From Psychrobacter sp. PG1 (GTDB lineage: Bacteria; Pseudomonadota; Gammaproteobacteria; Pseudomonadales; Moraxellaceae): a stretch of DNA of 64,000 bases. The stretch spans positions 31,020 to 95,019 of the forward strand of contig NZ_JABUZG010000052.1 of NCBI RefSeq assembly GCF_014897815.1. The letters run 5' to 3'. Each line of letters opens with the position of its first letter. Within the stretch, counting starts at the first letter, position 1. Below are positions 9,920-19,241 of this stretch, piece after piece. Below the pieces are notes generated by a model that was not told the DNA's origin, did not search any database, and worked only from the letters and a program-made list of their open reading frames with translations. The translations under genes and the position numbers were made by a program.

Positions 9920-10792
9920 TTAACTCTGACTCGATAACTGCTCCCAAAGCTGACGTTTGAGATTACTATCAGTAAGCATTTCATCCAACGTGGGTGCAGT
10001 CGTCAGGTTAGGATGTTCCAAACCTTCAGGAAGTGCGGTCAATGTCACTACCTGTATCTCTTCGCTACGGCCAATTTTAAAGACGTATCCAGCAAGACTG
10101 GCATTGGCAAGCTCAGCCGTATCCATACCTTCACAGATAGGGAACGATGTCGTCTCACAACTGATGGATAACGCTTGGGTGATATTTTGCCACAGTTTTT
10201 GGCTGTCATGATTAAGTGCTTGGATATCCACCAAAATCACCCAATCACCATAACGACCACCTTGTAAATCAAAGGGTGCTACCTTTTTAAAGCTTTCCTC
10301 TTGAAAGCCCTCTGCTTTAAAACTGCCATTTTCAAAGCTCGAAGCTTTATTTATATCAGTAATAGAAGCTTGCTGTACAACAGTATCTACAAAGGAGGTA
10401 ACGGCTGGCTTAGAGATATTAAGGGCATTAGGAGTAGTCGAGTCAAAACTATAAGTAACAGGGCTTTGCTGGTCAGAATAGCTTAAATCTGTATCATTAG
10501 CGTCATTATAATAATGGTTGATAGACTCATCATCTACCATATCTGATATGGCATTAATATTTGGGGATTCAATATTAGAAGATTCAATACTTGGCTGTTC
10601 AGTGGTAATCGCAGAAGAAATACTAGGATTAGCTAAAATTGGATTAGCTGTAGTCTGCTCGAGCAGAGCAGGCGCAGAAATACCTGCGATACTCAATGTC
10701 TTAGAGCTCGGCTGCACCCACTGATTGATACCCATCATCGCTAAAATCTGGCGCTGCTGCAATACAATTAGCGGGTCTTGGATATCACTCAT
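9920..10792 (-). CDS. Probable DNA polymerase III psi subunit (HolD-like) with long linker
   Basis: 290 aa protein not recognisable at first sight. Its two ends match the layout of psi (HolD), the clamp-loader accessory protein. The N-terminus has LQQRQILAMMGINQWVQ (residues 11-27), like the psi LQQLGITQW motif. The C-terminal half has WVILVDIQALNHDSQKLWQNI, then FKIG, then DSNLKRQLWEQL at the end, matching the psi pattern of a hydrophobic strand, a W/F-x-L/I-G strand and a final RxxLWxxI helix. Between lies about 130 residues of Ser/Asn/Asp-rich, probably disordered sequence. Neighbours (serC, M48 protease) give no support. The assignment is by eye and therefore tentative; otherwise it is a hypothetical protein. 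Confidence 0.55.
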   Translation of the reverse strand: MSDIQDPLIVLQQRQILAMMGINQWVQPSSKTLSIAGISAPALLEQTTANPILANPSISSAITTEQPSIESSNIESPNINAISDMVDDESINHYYNDANDTDLSYSDQQSPVTYSFDSTTPNALNISKPAVTSFVDTVVQQASITDINKASSFENGSFKAEGFQEESFKKVAPFDLQGGRYGDWVILVDIQALNHDSQKLWQNITQALSISCETTSFPICEGMDTAELANASLAGYVFKIGRSEEIQVVTLTALPEGLEHPNLTTAPTLDEMLTDSNLKRQLWEQLSSQS

Positions 10793-10939
10793 GCTTATTT
10801 ACTATCCTACTTATCTAAAATGGATTTACTGACTTTTAATGGCAAGGAACAATATTAGAGAACGATGTTAAAAAAAAGGATTAAAAATATAGTCCATTCA
10901 ATTTAAAAAAGAATACTTAAATGCCGTCAATGATATTGT

Positions 10940-13900
10940 TCAAAAAAGCTGCCGAACGCCTAACCAATGATTGGCTAACATGGACAAGCAATCATATTCA
11001 TCTTGACTGACTATCGTATCGTGTAACATCACCGTATGCAATGTGCTCAGCCATTGCTGGTAAGTATGATAAGCATAAGAATGGCGCAGACTATCATTGC
11101 CCGCCTTATCTACACTATCTGCATTGCCGTCTTGTCTATGAGCATTATAATCTATTTGATCGCTGCCCTGTTGCCTCTGTCGATAATTATCATTACGTTT
11201 GGCTTCTGATGCAGACGACTGACTGGCAGGCGCTATAAAAATAGGCACCGCTTCTATCACTGCCAATAACTGGATACTATTTATATTTTGCGCAGTCAAT
11301 AGTAGCCATTGCAAATTTGCGTCACTAACAGCGGCTAAGTCAATATCAATCAAACGTGCATGACGCCGCAAATCCACAAGATAGTGAGCAACACTGTCAT
11401 TATTATAGCCGAGTACTGAAGTAGGTGCTGAAATGTGTACTGAGCTATCTAGTGCTGATACGACCTGACCCTTGACATCTTTTGATAGGCGATAAGCCAA
11501 TAAAATAAGCATTGCTTTCGCGGCAACATCGAGACCATCAAATACCTGTCCTGAAGGGTCAAGCTGGTCATAAATATCATCTCTACCCGCTTGCAATGTT
11601 TGCTGCCATAACCATAATAGCTGAGGCTGAGCATGCACGTGTTCCTCGTTCAATACAGTAGACAATATAGGTAATAATTGCTGCAACTGTAGCGCTTGCC
11701 ATAATGATAAAATCGGTGGCAACCGAGAGTCGATTTTTCCTGAGTGCGTTGATACTGGCTTAATTTTATCCATAGCACCATCTTCACTGGCTATGTTATC
11801 AGCGAAATGTTGACTTAAATCCGCCGTTAGGTAGTGTTCAAATAGCTCAATGATACCCTGTTGATAGCGCATCAGCATTGTACGACACTTTTTTTGCTGC
11901 ACATAATGTTGATGATCTTGATTGCTATGACTCGCTTCATATCTTAAGCGTGATTCATTGATAGCAGTTTCTGACAGGTTATGTTGACTCAATTGCTTTA
12001 TTGCCAATGCAATCAATGCGTTGTCTAAACGCCTATCAAGATGTGCCACTGCTGCTAATAATCTATGATCTATCGTATGCGCTAAAAATTGGGGGTGGCT
12101 GCTAATATTAGCGCTAGCGTTATTATTGATTTCAGCAGCAGACGCTTTATCGTTAGCAATTCCAAGCCAGATATCAGTCAAGTCATAACTCTCAGTCGTT
12201 GCTAATATACGACCTTGATGGCATAACATAACTGCTTCAATCAAAGCTTGCGCCCCGAGCGGGTGATAACTGTGATTGAGTATATACTGCGGCAGTGAAA
12301 CTTTTTGTCTATCGTCGATACCAATCAATGTATCCGATGGCAAATCGCTATCAGGTTTTGCTTGCCATGGCTTGAGCAACTGATGAATACCGGTATTTTG
12401 CGCTTGAACCTGTAAACGTCCTGCAACAACGACATCTTTCTCGATAACAAACTCTAGCCCCTTATCTTCGTCCAACTCATTCTTTATTTCATTTGCAGGA
12501 AAAGCAGTAGTTTCTTTGTCTATAACATCATTGCTGTTATTAGTAAGGCTTTTATCGTTATTGCTTTTATTGTTATCTAATCCTGATTGAGTTTCAAATA
12601 TTGATGATTGGCTATTTTTTTCTTGTTTATTTTTACTTAGGCTATTTGCTACTATGACACCCCAATCACCCAAGCGGCGCTGCTCATAAATTTCTTTTAT
12701 CTTTTGCTGATTGAGACGTTTTTCTTTAGCCACTTGCACGGCGAAATCATGATAAGCGTTAGCATTGATGGCACTCATGCGCTCAGCCAAACTTGGATGC
12801 GTGGCAAACCAAGAGACATCACCCAAATCAGCACCACTACTGGCAAAAAAGAAATGACTTAACCCATTGATATCGGCGATACCGGTTAAGCGCGAACCCA
12901 GCGTATCTTGATGAATGGCTTTTAAGGTTTCCATAATAGCCGGCGAACGTGTGAGCTGTACGCTGGTTGCATCGGCAAGCAACTCACGCTCACGGTTAAA
13001 GCTGTGTTTGATGAGCTGAGCACTGGCCATGCTAGAAAAGCTCAAACCATGGATTAATAATGTCCAGAGATTACGCGGTGCTTGGCTATCGAATTTATTA
13101 TTATGTTGTAGCCATCTTGATTGGTTCTTAGCTGATGATTGCTGGTTTTGAGATTGACTTTGTGACTGGCTTTGCCAATAGCTTACCCATTCACTATGGG
13201 TGGTAAAGCTTGCTGTTTGAGATTCAGTGCTACGCGCATGGCTATCGACGGCTCTTTGTGACAAGAGATTGCGTCGATTGACCGCATCATCAAAATAATT
13301 GTGATGGCTATTCTGATGATTGCATTGATTACCAGCGCCAAAATTATTAATAGAATCACTCCAGTCATAGAGTAATTGCAAACCTGCCAGCACCACCATC
13401 AGTTGCAAATTAAACGTCGCATCACCATGCAAGATATGACCATATTCATGCCCTATCAGCCCATACAGCCCCTCATCGGACAGCTTATCAAGCGCGCCTT
13501 GAGTGACGACCAATACCATATCTTGACTATGACGACCCGCAACGAAGCCATTAATACCTTGCTCATCAGGCAGTACATAGAGAATCGGCATACGTACACC
13601 AGAAGCAATGGCTAGCTGCTGGGCAATCTCGTAGTAACGACGGTAGACAGGCGGGAAATCTCGCTCATCACGCACGGCGATATGCTGGGCGCTGAAACGA
13701 ACCTTTGGTATAGGCTCATGCTGATGGGCAACCCCTTGACTATGCTCCCACGCATCTTGGCTGTGGTCGATAAACAGCCGAACCCCGCCCACACGCTGAG
13801 CAATAGCGCGACCACCCGCTTCTAAACGTCTGTACTCTAAAAAACTACCGATCACAAAGCTACCGATTGTCCAGATAGCAACCAGTATCAACACCCAATG

Positions 13901-14044
13901 ATAAATGCCACCAGTAAATATCGTTAGCAGCAGCGCCATGATACCCAGCGCTACTGCCAGATGGGCAAAGACAATGAGAAAAAATAGCCCATAGAGCAAC
14001 AGACTTCGCTGGGTACGGGTGCGTTGTTCACCAAAAAAATCCAT
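10940..14044 (-). CDS. Large M48-family membrane metalloprotease
   Basis: Zinc peptidase of the M48/HtpX type, 1034 aa, about three times the length of HtpX. Seen: two N-terminal membrane spans (about residues 14-42 and 48-68), the zinc site HEYGH at 199-203, and NRERELLADA downstream supplying the third ligand Glu. A ~100 aa insertion between active-site helices is rich in Asn, His and an SQSQSQSQ tract. The C-terminal ~570 residues after the KEIYEQRRLGDWGV segment are hydrophilic, and I recognise no domain in them. It lies 58 nt downstream of lemA, a common pairing for M48 proteases. Probable role is membrane protein quality control, which is inference. Confidence 0.85.
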   Translation of the reverse strand: MDFFGEQRTRTQRSLLLYGLFFLIVFAHLAVALGIMALLLTIFTGGIYHWVLILVAIWTIGSFVIGSFLEYRRLEAGGRAIAQRVGGVRLFIDHSQDAWEHSQGVAHQHEPIPKVRFSAQHIAVRDERDFPPVYRRYYEIAQQLAIASGVRMPILYVLPDEQGINGFVAGRHSQDMVLVVTQGALDKLSDEGLYGLIGHEYGHILHGDATFNLQLMVVLAGLQLLYDWSDSINNFGAGNQCNHQNSHHNYFDDAVNRRNLLSQRAVDSHARSTESQTASFTTHSEWVSYWQSQSQSQSQNQQSSAKNQSRWLQHNNKFDSQAPRNLWTLLIHGLSFSSMASAQLIKHSFNRERELLADATSVQLTRSPAIMETLKAIHQDTLGSRLTGIADINGLSHFFFASSGADLGDVSWFATHPSLAERMSAINANAYHDFAVQVAKEKRLNQQKIKEIYEQRRLGDWGVIVANSLSKNKQEKNSQSSIFETQSGLDNNKSNNDKSLTNNSNDVIDKETTAFPANEIKNELDEDKGLEFVIEKDVVVAGRLQVQAQNTGIHQLLKPWQAKPDSDLPSDTLIGIDDRQKVSLPQYILNHSYHPLGAQALIEAVMLCHQGRILATTESYDLTDIWLGIANDKASAAEINNNASANISSHPQFLAHTIDHRLLAAVAHLDRRLDNALIALAIKQLSQHNLSETAINESRLRYEASHSNQDHQHYVQQKKCRTMLMRYQQGIIELFEHYLTADLSQHFADNIASEDGAMDKIKPVSTHSGKIDSRLPPILSLWQALQLQQLLPILSTVLNEEHVHAQPQLLWLWQQTLQAGRDDIYDQLDPSGQVFDGLDVAAKAMLILLAYRLSKDVKGQVVSALDSSVHISAPTSVLGYNNDSVAHYLVDLRRHARLIDIDLAAVSDANLQWLLLTAQNINSIQLLAVIEAVPIFIAPASQSSASEAKRNDNYRQRQQGSDQIDYNAHRQDGNADSVDKAGNDSLRHSYAYHTYQQWLSTLHTVMLHDTIVSQDEYDCLSMLANHWLGVRQLF

Positions 14045-14102
14045 CTATATGCCTGACTTAAAAATAGCTAAACGCATCTGAACATATGAATATAATTCAA
14101 TA

Positions 14103-14699
14103 TCAGCCCATATTGACGACAGGTGCTTGAGCGATCACCTTTCTTTCTTCAAAAACTAGCGGGCTTAACGGGCGAAAGCCAAAAGTCGTACTAATAAGAT
14201 TGTTGGGAAATACCTCGCGGTCATTGTTGTAGAACATCACGCTGTCATTATAGTGCTGACGGGCGAAGCCAATGCGGTTCTCAGTATTGGTCAGCTCATC
14301 CATCAACTCTTTAATCATGCTGTCCGCCTTTAGCTCAGGGTAAGCTTCTACAACCGCTGAAAACTGCCCTAACGCTTTAGACAGCATACTCTCAGCTTTG
14401 GCAAATAGCGCCATATGCTCAAGCGAGTCTGGCTGATGTGTATTGGAGTCTTGCAAGCTCTGGGCATGATTACGTGCACTAATCACACGGGTCAGCGTCT
14501 CTTCTTCATGCGTTAGATAGCGTTTAGCAGTTTCAACCAAATTTGGAATCAAATCATGACGGCGCTTCAGTTGTACATCTATTTGGGCAAAACCATTTTT
14601 CGCTTGGTTGCGAGCGCGTACCAACTTATTAAATATAGATACGCCAAACACAATCACTAGTAGCACGAAGGCAATGAACAACCAAACAAACATCTTCAT
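14103..14699 (-). CDS. lemA: LemA family protein
   Basis: 198 aa LemA-type protein: one N-terminal membrane anchor (MFVWLFIAFVLLVIVFGVSIF), then the conserved FNKLVRARNQAKNGFAQIDVQLKRRHDLIPNLV start of the helical bundle (given here in part of its length). The ENRIGFARQHYNDSVMFYNN segment and the C-terminal FPNNLI..FGF motif are also diagnostic. Function of LemA is not established. It is upstream of, and probably co-transcribed with, the M48 protease at 10940-14044. It follows the SRP RNA terminator, so it should have its own promoter in the 14700-14800 gap. Confidence 0.93.
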   Translation of the reverse strand: MKMFVWLFIAFVLLVIVFGVSIFNKLVRARNQAKNGFAQIDVQLKRRHDLIPNLVETAKRYLTHEEETLTRVISARNHAQSLQDSNTHQPDSLEHMALFAKAESMLSKALGQFSAVVEAYPELKADSMIKELMDELTNTENRIGFARQHYNDSVMFYNNDREVFPNNLISTTFGFRPLSPLVFEERKVIAQAPVVNMG

Positions 14700-14800
14700 A
14701 AGAAAACCCTAAAGTGTCCAGAATGTTAATAAAAGTTAATACATTGTATTTTAACCCATCTTAATCAATCAAAGGTCAAAATCGGACAAAAAAAGGTCGA

Positions 14801-14830
14801 AAAAAAAGCCCTTTACAATGAAGGGCTTAA
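14801..14830 (-). terminator. Terminator downstream of the SRP RNA gene
   Basis: Stem 14806-14814 with 14821-14828 (aagccc core) and a run of eight T on the minus strand. It lies about 60 nt past the SRP RNA 3' end and before the lemA start, separating the two transcripts. Confidence 0.8.
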
Positions 14831-14891
14831 TAGATCAAACGAGCATTTCTGATTAAATATCAAAACAGGTATCAAATTTTAGGCAAAAAAA

Positions 14892-15001
<110 letters not shown>

Positions 15002-15258
15002 AGTTGCAAATTATACAAGAATTTTTAAATATTACAACCCCTATCGTAAAAATCTTTCTATTACCTCCAAACGCCCTGTAACTTAGGTGACAAAATTCTC
15101 ACAGCAAGCCTGTTAAATTTTGCTATTTTAGTTGAGGAAGCTGAGCATACTCGGTATCAACTAATAACTAAAATGGACAGCTTCTCATATCAAGGCGAGT
15201 CTTACCTATTGTATGGCTCACCTAGATACTATTGATATAACTCACTCAGGAGATCATT

Positions 15259-15975
15259 GTGAAAACCACTTTACTTAATAAAGCCGCTCTAACGACTGGT
15301 ACTGCATTTCTACTCACAGCCATGATGGGTAGCGCACATGCAGAACCAACAGGCTACGATCAGCTTACTTTTCAGACAGAAGTAAAAGAAGAAATCCAGA
15401 ATGATGAAGTACGAGCCAGCTTATATAAAAAAGCGCAGGCAACGGATTCTAAAACTCTAGCGACAACGCTCAACACCTCAATTAATAATGCCATGAAAAT
15501 TGCTAAGCGCTATCCAACGGTCACCGTGAGCACCGGACAACAGCGCACCTACCCTCGCTATGATAAAAATGACAAAATCATTGGCTGGACAGGACAAGCA
15601 AACATCGATTTAAAAAGTACCGACTTTGCAGCCACCAGCCAACTCATCGCTGACCTACAAGAAACGTTGGTGATGGACAATCTGAACTTTGGTGTCTCAG
15701 ATACCAAAAAGGATGCGCTTGAGCAAAAGCTGATGACCAATGCGTCTCGTGCTTTTCAGCAACAAGCTAAAAACCTAACACGCGCTTGGGATGCTCGTGG
15801 CTATCGTGTCGTCAATGTGAATCTAAATACAGGTAGCAACTACCCACGTCCGATGTATAGTGCTATGAGTATGAAAGCAGGCGCAGCAGACGAATCAGTA
15901 CCTAGCCAAAATTTTGAATCTGGCAATAGCACTATCTCAGTGACTGCTAATGGTACGATTGAATTGACTAAATAA
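15259..15975 (+). CDS. SIMPL-domain (DUF541) periplasmic protein
   Basis: 238 aa exported protein. The signal peptide runs to AHA at residue 28, cleaved before EPTGY. The mature part follows the SIMPL/DUF541 pattern: DQLTFQTEVKEEIQNDEV, a YPTVTVSTGQQRTYPRY segment, then GWTGQANIDLKSTDF, ending in STISVTANGTIEL. Family members are periplasmic or outer-membrane proteins of oligomeric fold and uncertain role. Translation starts at GTG, preceded by AGGAG 7 nt upstream. Monocistronic; it ends in the large hairpin at 16007-16056. Confidence 0.85.
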   Translation: MKTTLLNKAALTTGTAFLLTAMMGSAHAEPTGYDQLTFQTEVKEEIQNDEVRASLYKKAQATDSKTLATTLNTSINNAMKIAKRYPTVTVSTGQQRTYPRYDKNDKIIGWTGQANIDLKSTDFAATSQLIADLQETLVMDNLNFGVSDTKKDALEQKLMTNASRAFQQQAKNLTRAWDARGYRVVNVNLNTGSNYPRPMYSAMSMKAGAADESVPSQNFESGNSTISVTANGTIELTK

Positions 15976-16006
15976 GCTGTAAATACATAGAATTAATAAA
16001 TATCCT

Positions 16007-16056
16007 TATAAACATAAAGGCAAGCGCTGCAATCAGCGCTTGCCTTTATGTTTATA
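16007..16056. terminator. Perfect 23-bp hairpin, bidirectional terminator
   Basis: Left arm 16007-16029 and right arm 16034-16056 are perfect inverted repeats with a CAAT tetraloop. It lies between two convergent genes (SIMPL protein, DUF4124 protein). The stem is flanked by A/T-rich but mixed sequence rather than a pure T-run. It is longer than the other terminators here. Confidence 0.75.
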
Positions 16057-16135
16057 CAGAAGAAATTAACTTATAAAGTTACTCTACTTTGTATGGGTTC
16101 TTATACTTATCCATGATTGACACATTAACTACAAG

Positions 16136-16933
16136 TCAATTTGTTACTGGTTGCTCAAGCGTCATAGGTTTATCCACTATAGGCTTAGTAAATGATTGCA
16201 TATTCGGTTGTTTGCCCTCTTGACGCATTTTTAACAGTACTTTTTGATACCAAGGTAGATTTTGATAAGCTAAAAGCTGTTGCGCGATTTTCTTATTATT
16301 TTGCAATGTTGTATTGTTTTGAATCACATACACCGTACGCTCTACTTGTTTGAGTGTTTGACCTTTCTCATTTTTTAACACGGCTTTTATCTTATGCGAT
16401 CCTGGTAAAACATTTACCGTTGCAATCGAGGCGCTAAGACCTTGCGCGACTTCATTGCCATCCAAATAGATACTAACACTATCACCTGCTTGTAACTCCG
16501 GCTTCACTTGCACATTGACATCAATGCTTTGGGCTGGGCGACGATATGCACGTTCTGCGCTTGGTTCAGTAATATTAAGCTGATAATTGACGACTGGTTT
16601 GGCGTCAGGGCTATTTTTAGCAGCCGTATTTTGCGTAGTCGTATTAACATTACTAGAAGGAGGTGGACTACTCATGTTATCACTGTTACTTGAGCTGATG
16701 CGACTTTCTTTCGTCGTGACACCCGTTTGGCTGATTTTTTTACCCGCCTGCTGCTCATAATTTTGCGGGCGATCAGTAAAGGTGACTTGACCTGTTTTTT
16801 CGTCAATAACTTTATAAATAGGCGCAGCATTTGCCAAAGGGGCATAGAGAGTTGCCATACTAATCATCGTAGCAGCAATCAGTACCAACCCTAACTTACT
16901 GTTTGAAAAAACCGGTTTTGATAATGAAGTCAT
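16136..16933 (-). CDS. DUF4124 domain-containing exported protein
   Basis: 265 aa. A signal peptide (LVLIAATMISMATLYAPLANA) is followed directly by a DUF4124 module, PIYKVIDEKTGQVTFTDRP (residues 38-56). A Ser/Asn/Thr-rich linker (about 70-110) comes next. The C-terminal part (about 115-205) looks like an immunoglobulin-like beta fold with the QSIDVNVQVKPELQAGDSVS and LPGSHKIKAVLKNEKGQ segments. A DUF4124 gene next to glnA is a recurring gammaproteobacterial arrangement, but function is unknown. It lies on the same strand as glnA but is separated by glnA's terminator. Confidence 0.8.
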   Translation of the reverse strand: MTSLSKPVFSNSKLGLVLIAATMISMATLYAPLANAAPIYKVIDEKTGQVTFTDRPQNYEQQAGKKISQTGVTTKESRISSSNSDNMSSPPPSSNVNTTTQNTAAKNSPDAKPVVNYQLNITEPSAERAYRRPAQSIDVNVQVKPELQAGDSVSIYLDGNEVAQGLSASIATVNVLPGSHKIKAVLKNEKGQTLKQVERTVYVIQNNTTLQNNKKIAQQLLAYQNLPWYQKVLLKMRQEGKQPNMQSFTKPIVDKPMTLEQPVTN

Positions 16934-17057
16934 AGTCAGTCAACCTAATGAGTACCTAATATTATGAATATCTATTATGCGATACTTTGGGTGTTAAATC
17001 AGTAATAATTTCAAAGAGGACAGATCCGTTGATTTAGCAAATTATTATTGAGACGTA

Positions 17058-17095
17058 AAAAAAACCAGCTAAGAATAACTTAGCTGGTTTTTATC
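17058..17095 (-). terminator. Terminator of glnA
   Basis: A 14-bp perfect stem (17060-17073 with 17079-17092), 5-nt loop, and a run of T on the minus strand. It begins about 35 nt after the glnA stop codon. Confidence 0.9.
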
Positions 17096-17126
17096 ACTCA
17101 AAATAACTGAGTGTTTTAGCTATAAA

Positions 17127-18536
17127 TTAGCAGCTGTAGTATAAGTCAAACTCAACTGGATGCACGGTTACATTGACACGTTGCACTTCTTCTTCTTTCA
17201 AAGCGATGAACGCCTCTAGCATGTCTTCAGTGAATACATCACCTTTTAATAAGAACTCATGATCATCACGCAAGGCTTGTAATGCAACTTCTAAGCTCTC
17301 CGCAACGGTTGGGATGAGTGCTTCTTCTTCTGGTGGTAAGTCATACAAGTTTTTGTCAGCAGCTTCACCCGGATGTATTTTATTTTGAATACCATCAAGA
17401 CCTGCCATTAGTAACGCTGCAAACGTTAAATATGGGTTGGCCGCTGGATCAGGGAAACGTGCTTCAACACGTACCGCTTTTGGGCTGCTAACATGTGGAA
17501 TACGGATAGATGCTGAGCGGTTAGATGCTGAGTACGCAAGTTTGATAGGCGCTTCATAATGCGGTACTAGGCGCTTATAGCTATTAGTCGATGGGTTGGT
17601 AATCGCATTCAACGCACGCGCATGCTTGATAATACCACCGATGAAATACAGTGCAGATTCAGAAAGACCCGCATATTCATCACCTGAGAAAGTATTGACA
17701 CCATCTTTGGAGATTGACATATGCACGTGCATGCCTGAACCATTGTCACCAACGATTGGTTTTGGCATAAAGGTAGCCGTTTTACCAAACTGATGCGCAA
17801 CATTATGCACAACATACTTTAGCTGCTGTACTTCATCAGCTTTTTTGACTAACGTATTGAAAGCGACACCAATTTCTGACTGGCAAGGCGCAACTTCATG
17901 GTGATGAACTTCGACACAGCCTTCACCGATGATTTCTTCTAAACGCTCACACATAACAGAGCGCATGTCTTGCGAGCTATCGATTGGTGGTACTGGGAAG
18001 TAAGCGCCTTTAACACGTGGACGATGTCCCATGTTGCCCCACTCATAGTCATTGTTAGTCGACCATGCCGCTTCTTCGGCTGTGATCTTGTGGCTAACGC
18101 CAGACATATCAATTGACCATTTCACATCATCAAATATAAAGAACTCAGGCTCAGGACCAAAATAAGCAGTATCACCAATGCCCGTTGACTTTAAGTACTC
18201 TTCGGCGCGGCGCGCAATAGAACGTGGGTCACGATCATAACCTTGTAGCGTTGATGGCTCGATAATATCGCAAGTAACAACTACGGTAAGTGAATCAAAG
18301 AACGGGTCAAGAAAAGCCGTCTCTGGATCAGGACGCAAGATCATATCTGACGCTTCGATACCTTTCCAACCAGCAATAGATGAGCCATCAAACATCTTGC
18401 CATCTTCCATCACTTCTTCGTCAACGCTATGCGCTGGAAAGCTGATATGTTGCTCTTTACCACGTGTATCAGTGAAGCGAAAATCAACCCATTTAGCATT
18501 AGAGGATTGGATAAGATCTAGTAGTTTGTTCGACAT
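17127..18536 (-). CDS. glnA: Glutamine synthetase, type I
   Basis: ATP-dependent ligation of ammonia to glutamate, the main ammonium assimilation enzyme; cytoplasmic dodecamer. 469 aa, the GSI-beta length. Motifs: FDGSSIAGW near residue 50, EPEFFIFD near 130, the [10 protein letters not shown] box near 265-274, NRSASIRIP, and [11 protein letters not shown], which contains the Tyr adenylylated by GlnE. Translation starts at ATG with GGAGA upstream. The upstream 700 bp hold a sigma-54 promoter, a possible sigma-70 promoter and NtrC-like boxes, described separately. It is followed by its own terminator. Confidence 0.98.
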   Translation of the reverse strand: MSNKLLDLIQSSNAKWVDFRFTDTRGKEQHISFPAHSVDEEVMEDGKMFDGSSIAGWKGIEASDMILRPDPETAFLDPFFDSLTVVVTCDIIEPSTLQGYDRDPRSIARRAEEYLKSTGIGDTAYFGPEPEFFIFDDVKWSIDMSGVSHKITAEEAAWSTNNDYEWGNMGHRPRVKGAYFPVPPIDSSQDMRSVMCERLEEIIGEGCVEVHHHEVAPCQSEIGVAFNTLVKKADEVQQLKYVVHNVAHQFGKTATFMPKPIVGDNGSGMHVHMSISKDGVNTFSGDEYAGLSESALYFIGGIIKHARALNAITNPSTNSYKRLVPHYEAPIKLAYSASNRSASIRIPHVSSPKAVRVEARFPDPAANPYLTFAALLMAGLDGIQNKIHPGEAADKNLYDLPPEEEALIPTVAESLEVALQALRDDHEFLLKGDVFTEDMLEAFIALKEEEVQRVNVTVHPVEFDLYYSC

Positions 18537-18657
18537 AAATAGTCTCCGTTGTGTTGATTAGATTATTGCGATTTAAAATTATAGGTACAATCTGTTGGTT
18601 AAAAATCTCTGGTTTAATAACAGTCAGTGCTGCGTTTAGCGCTAAATATCCTGTTTA

Positions 18658-18685
18658 ATATTATGCTTATTCTCAGCACTGTCAA
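18658..18685 (-). promoter_or_regulatory. Candidate sigma-70 promoter of glnA
   Basis: On the minus strand a perfect TTGACA (18680-18685) is followed after 16 nt by TAATAT (18658-18663). It would give a leader of about 115 nt. The -10 element is only a 4/6 match. Confidence 0.4.
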
Positions 18686-18854
18686 TATTATTAATCAAGA
18701 TAGTCATCTGAGTTATGCGCTTAATAAGACCCGCCAGTGTTTTGGTTCGATATTATTCTAACAACATATCACTCATTATGCTGAACTCTTCAGGCACTTG
18801 CTGATAATAAGTATTGAACCACTTTATCACCAAAGATAATCATAACAGTAATAA

Positions 18855-18870
18855 TGCAAAGGCTATGCCA
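18855..18870 (-). promoter_or_regulatory. Sigma-54 (RpoN) promoter of glnA
   Basis: On the minus strand TGGCATAGCCTTTGCA fits the -24/-12 consensus TGGCAC-N5-TTGCA, with invariant GG and GC at the right spacing. Initiation about 12 nt downstream would give a leader of about 300 nt before glnA. Confidence 0.75.
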
Positions 18871-19023
18871 GTTTTTTATAATGCTGAAAATATAGATGAT
18901 AAAAGGACAGCTATTAACAATAATTACAGCAACTTATAATACCTTTGACAATATTACAGCCGTATATTTATCATCAGAGGTGTCATGCAAATTATTTACC
19001 CAGAGGCATTACTAACGCATGAC

Positions 19024-19081
19024 TGCACTAAATTAGTGCATATTTAGTGCATAAATAAAAATTATGTACTTTTTTAGTGCG
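19024..19081. promoter_or_regulatory. NtrC-like enhancer sites upstream of glnA
   Basis: A perfect 17-bp palindrome TGCACTAAATTAGTGCA (19024-19040) matches the NtrC site form TGCAC-N7-GTGCA. A weaker overlapping copy follows (19037-19051), then TGTACTTTTTTAGTGCG (19065-19081). They lie about 155-225 bp upstream of the sigma-54 promoter, a normal enhancer distance. The remaining parts of the 18537-19241 gap show no gene. Confidence 0.7.
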
Positions 19082-19161
19082 TTTGAGATGTTAACGAATG
19101 TCATCTAACAAGCAAAATTTATTGTTATTCACCGCTTATTTGGGTCGCCTGCACCCTACAT

Positions 19162-19189
19162 TTGATAGTCTACAAAATAGTGGTAAGAT
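19162..19189 (+). promoter_or_regulatory. Candidate promoter of trpG
   Basis: TTGATA (19162-19167), 16-nt spacer, TAAGAT (19184-19189). Between it and the gene lies a direct repeat of ataagtagaac (19213-19223 and 19227-19237) of unknown meaning. No leader peptide or attenuator was seen. Confidence 0.35.
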
Positions 19190-19241
19190 AACGGCGTTAT
19201 ATAACCATCTCCATAAGTAGAACCCAATAAGTAGAACGCTA

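Noticed and set aside
15120-15195. Inverted pair attttagtt...aactaaaat and tagttga...tcaacta upstream of the SIMPL gene
   Set aside because: Short AT-rich arms that overlap one another; no known motif and no link to a clear promoter.
19190-19241. Tryptophan attenuator or leader peptide before trpG
   Set aside because: No short frame with adjacent Trp codons and no terminator/antiterminator pair; only an 11-bp direct repeat was seen.
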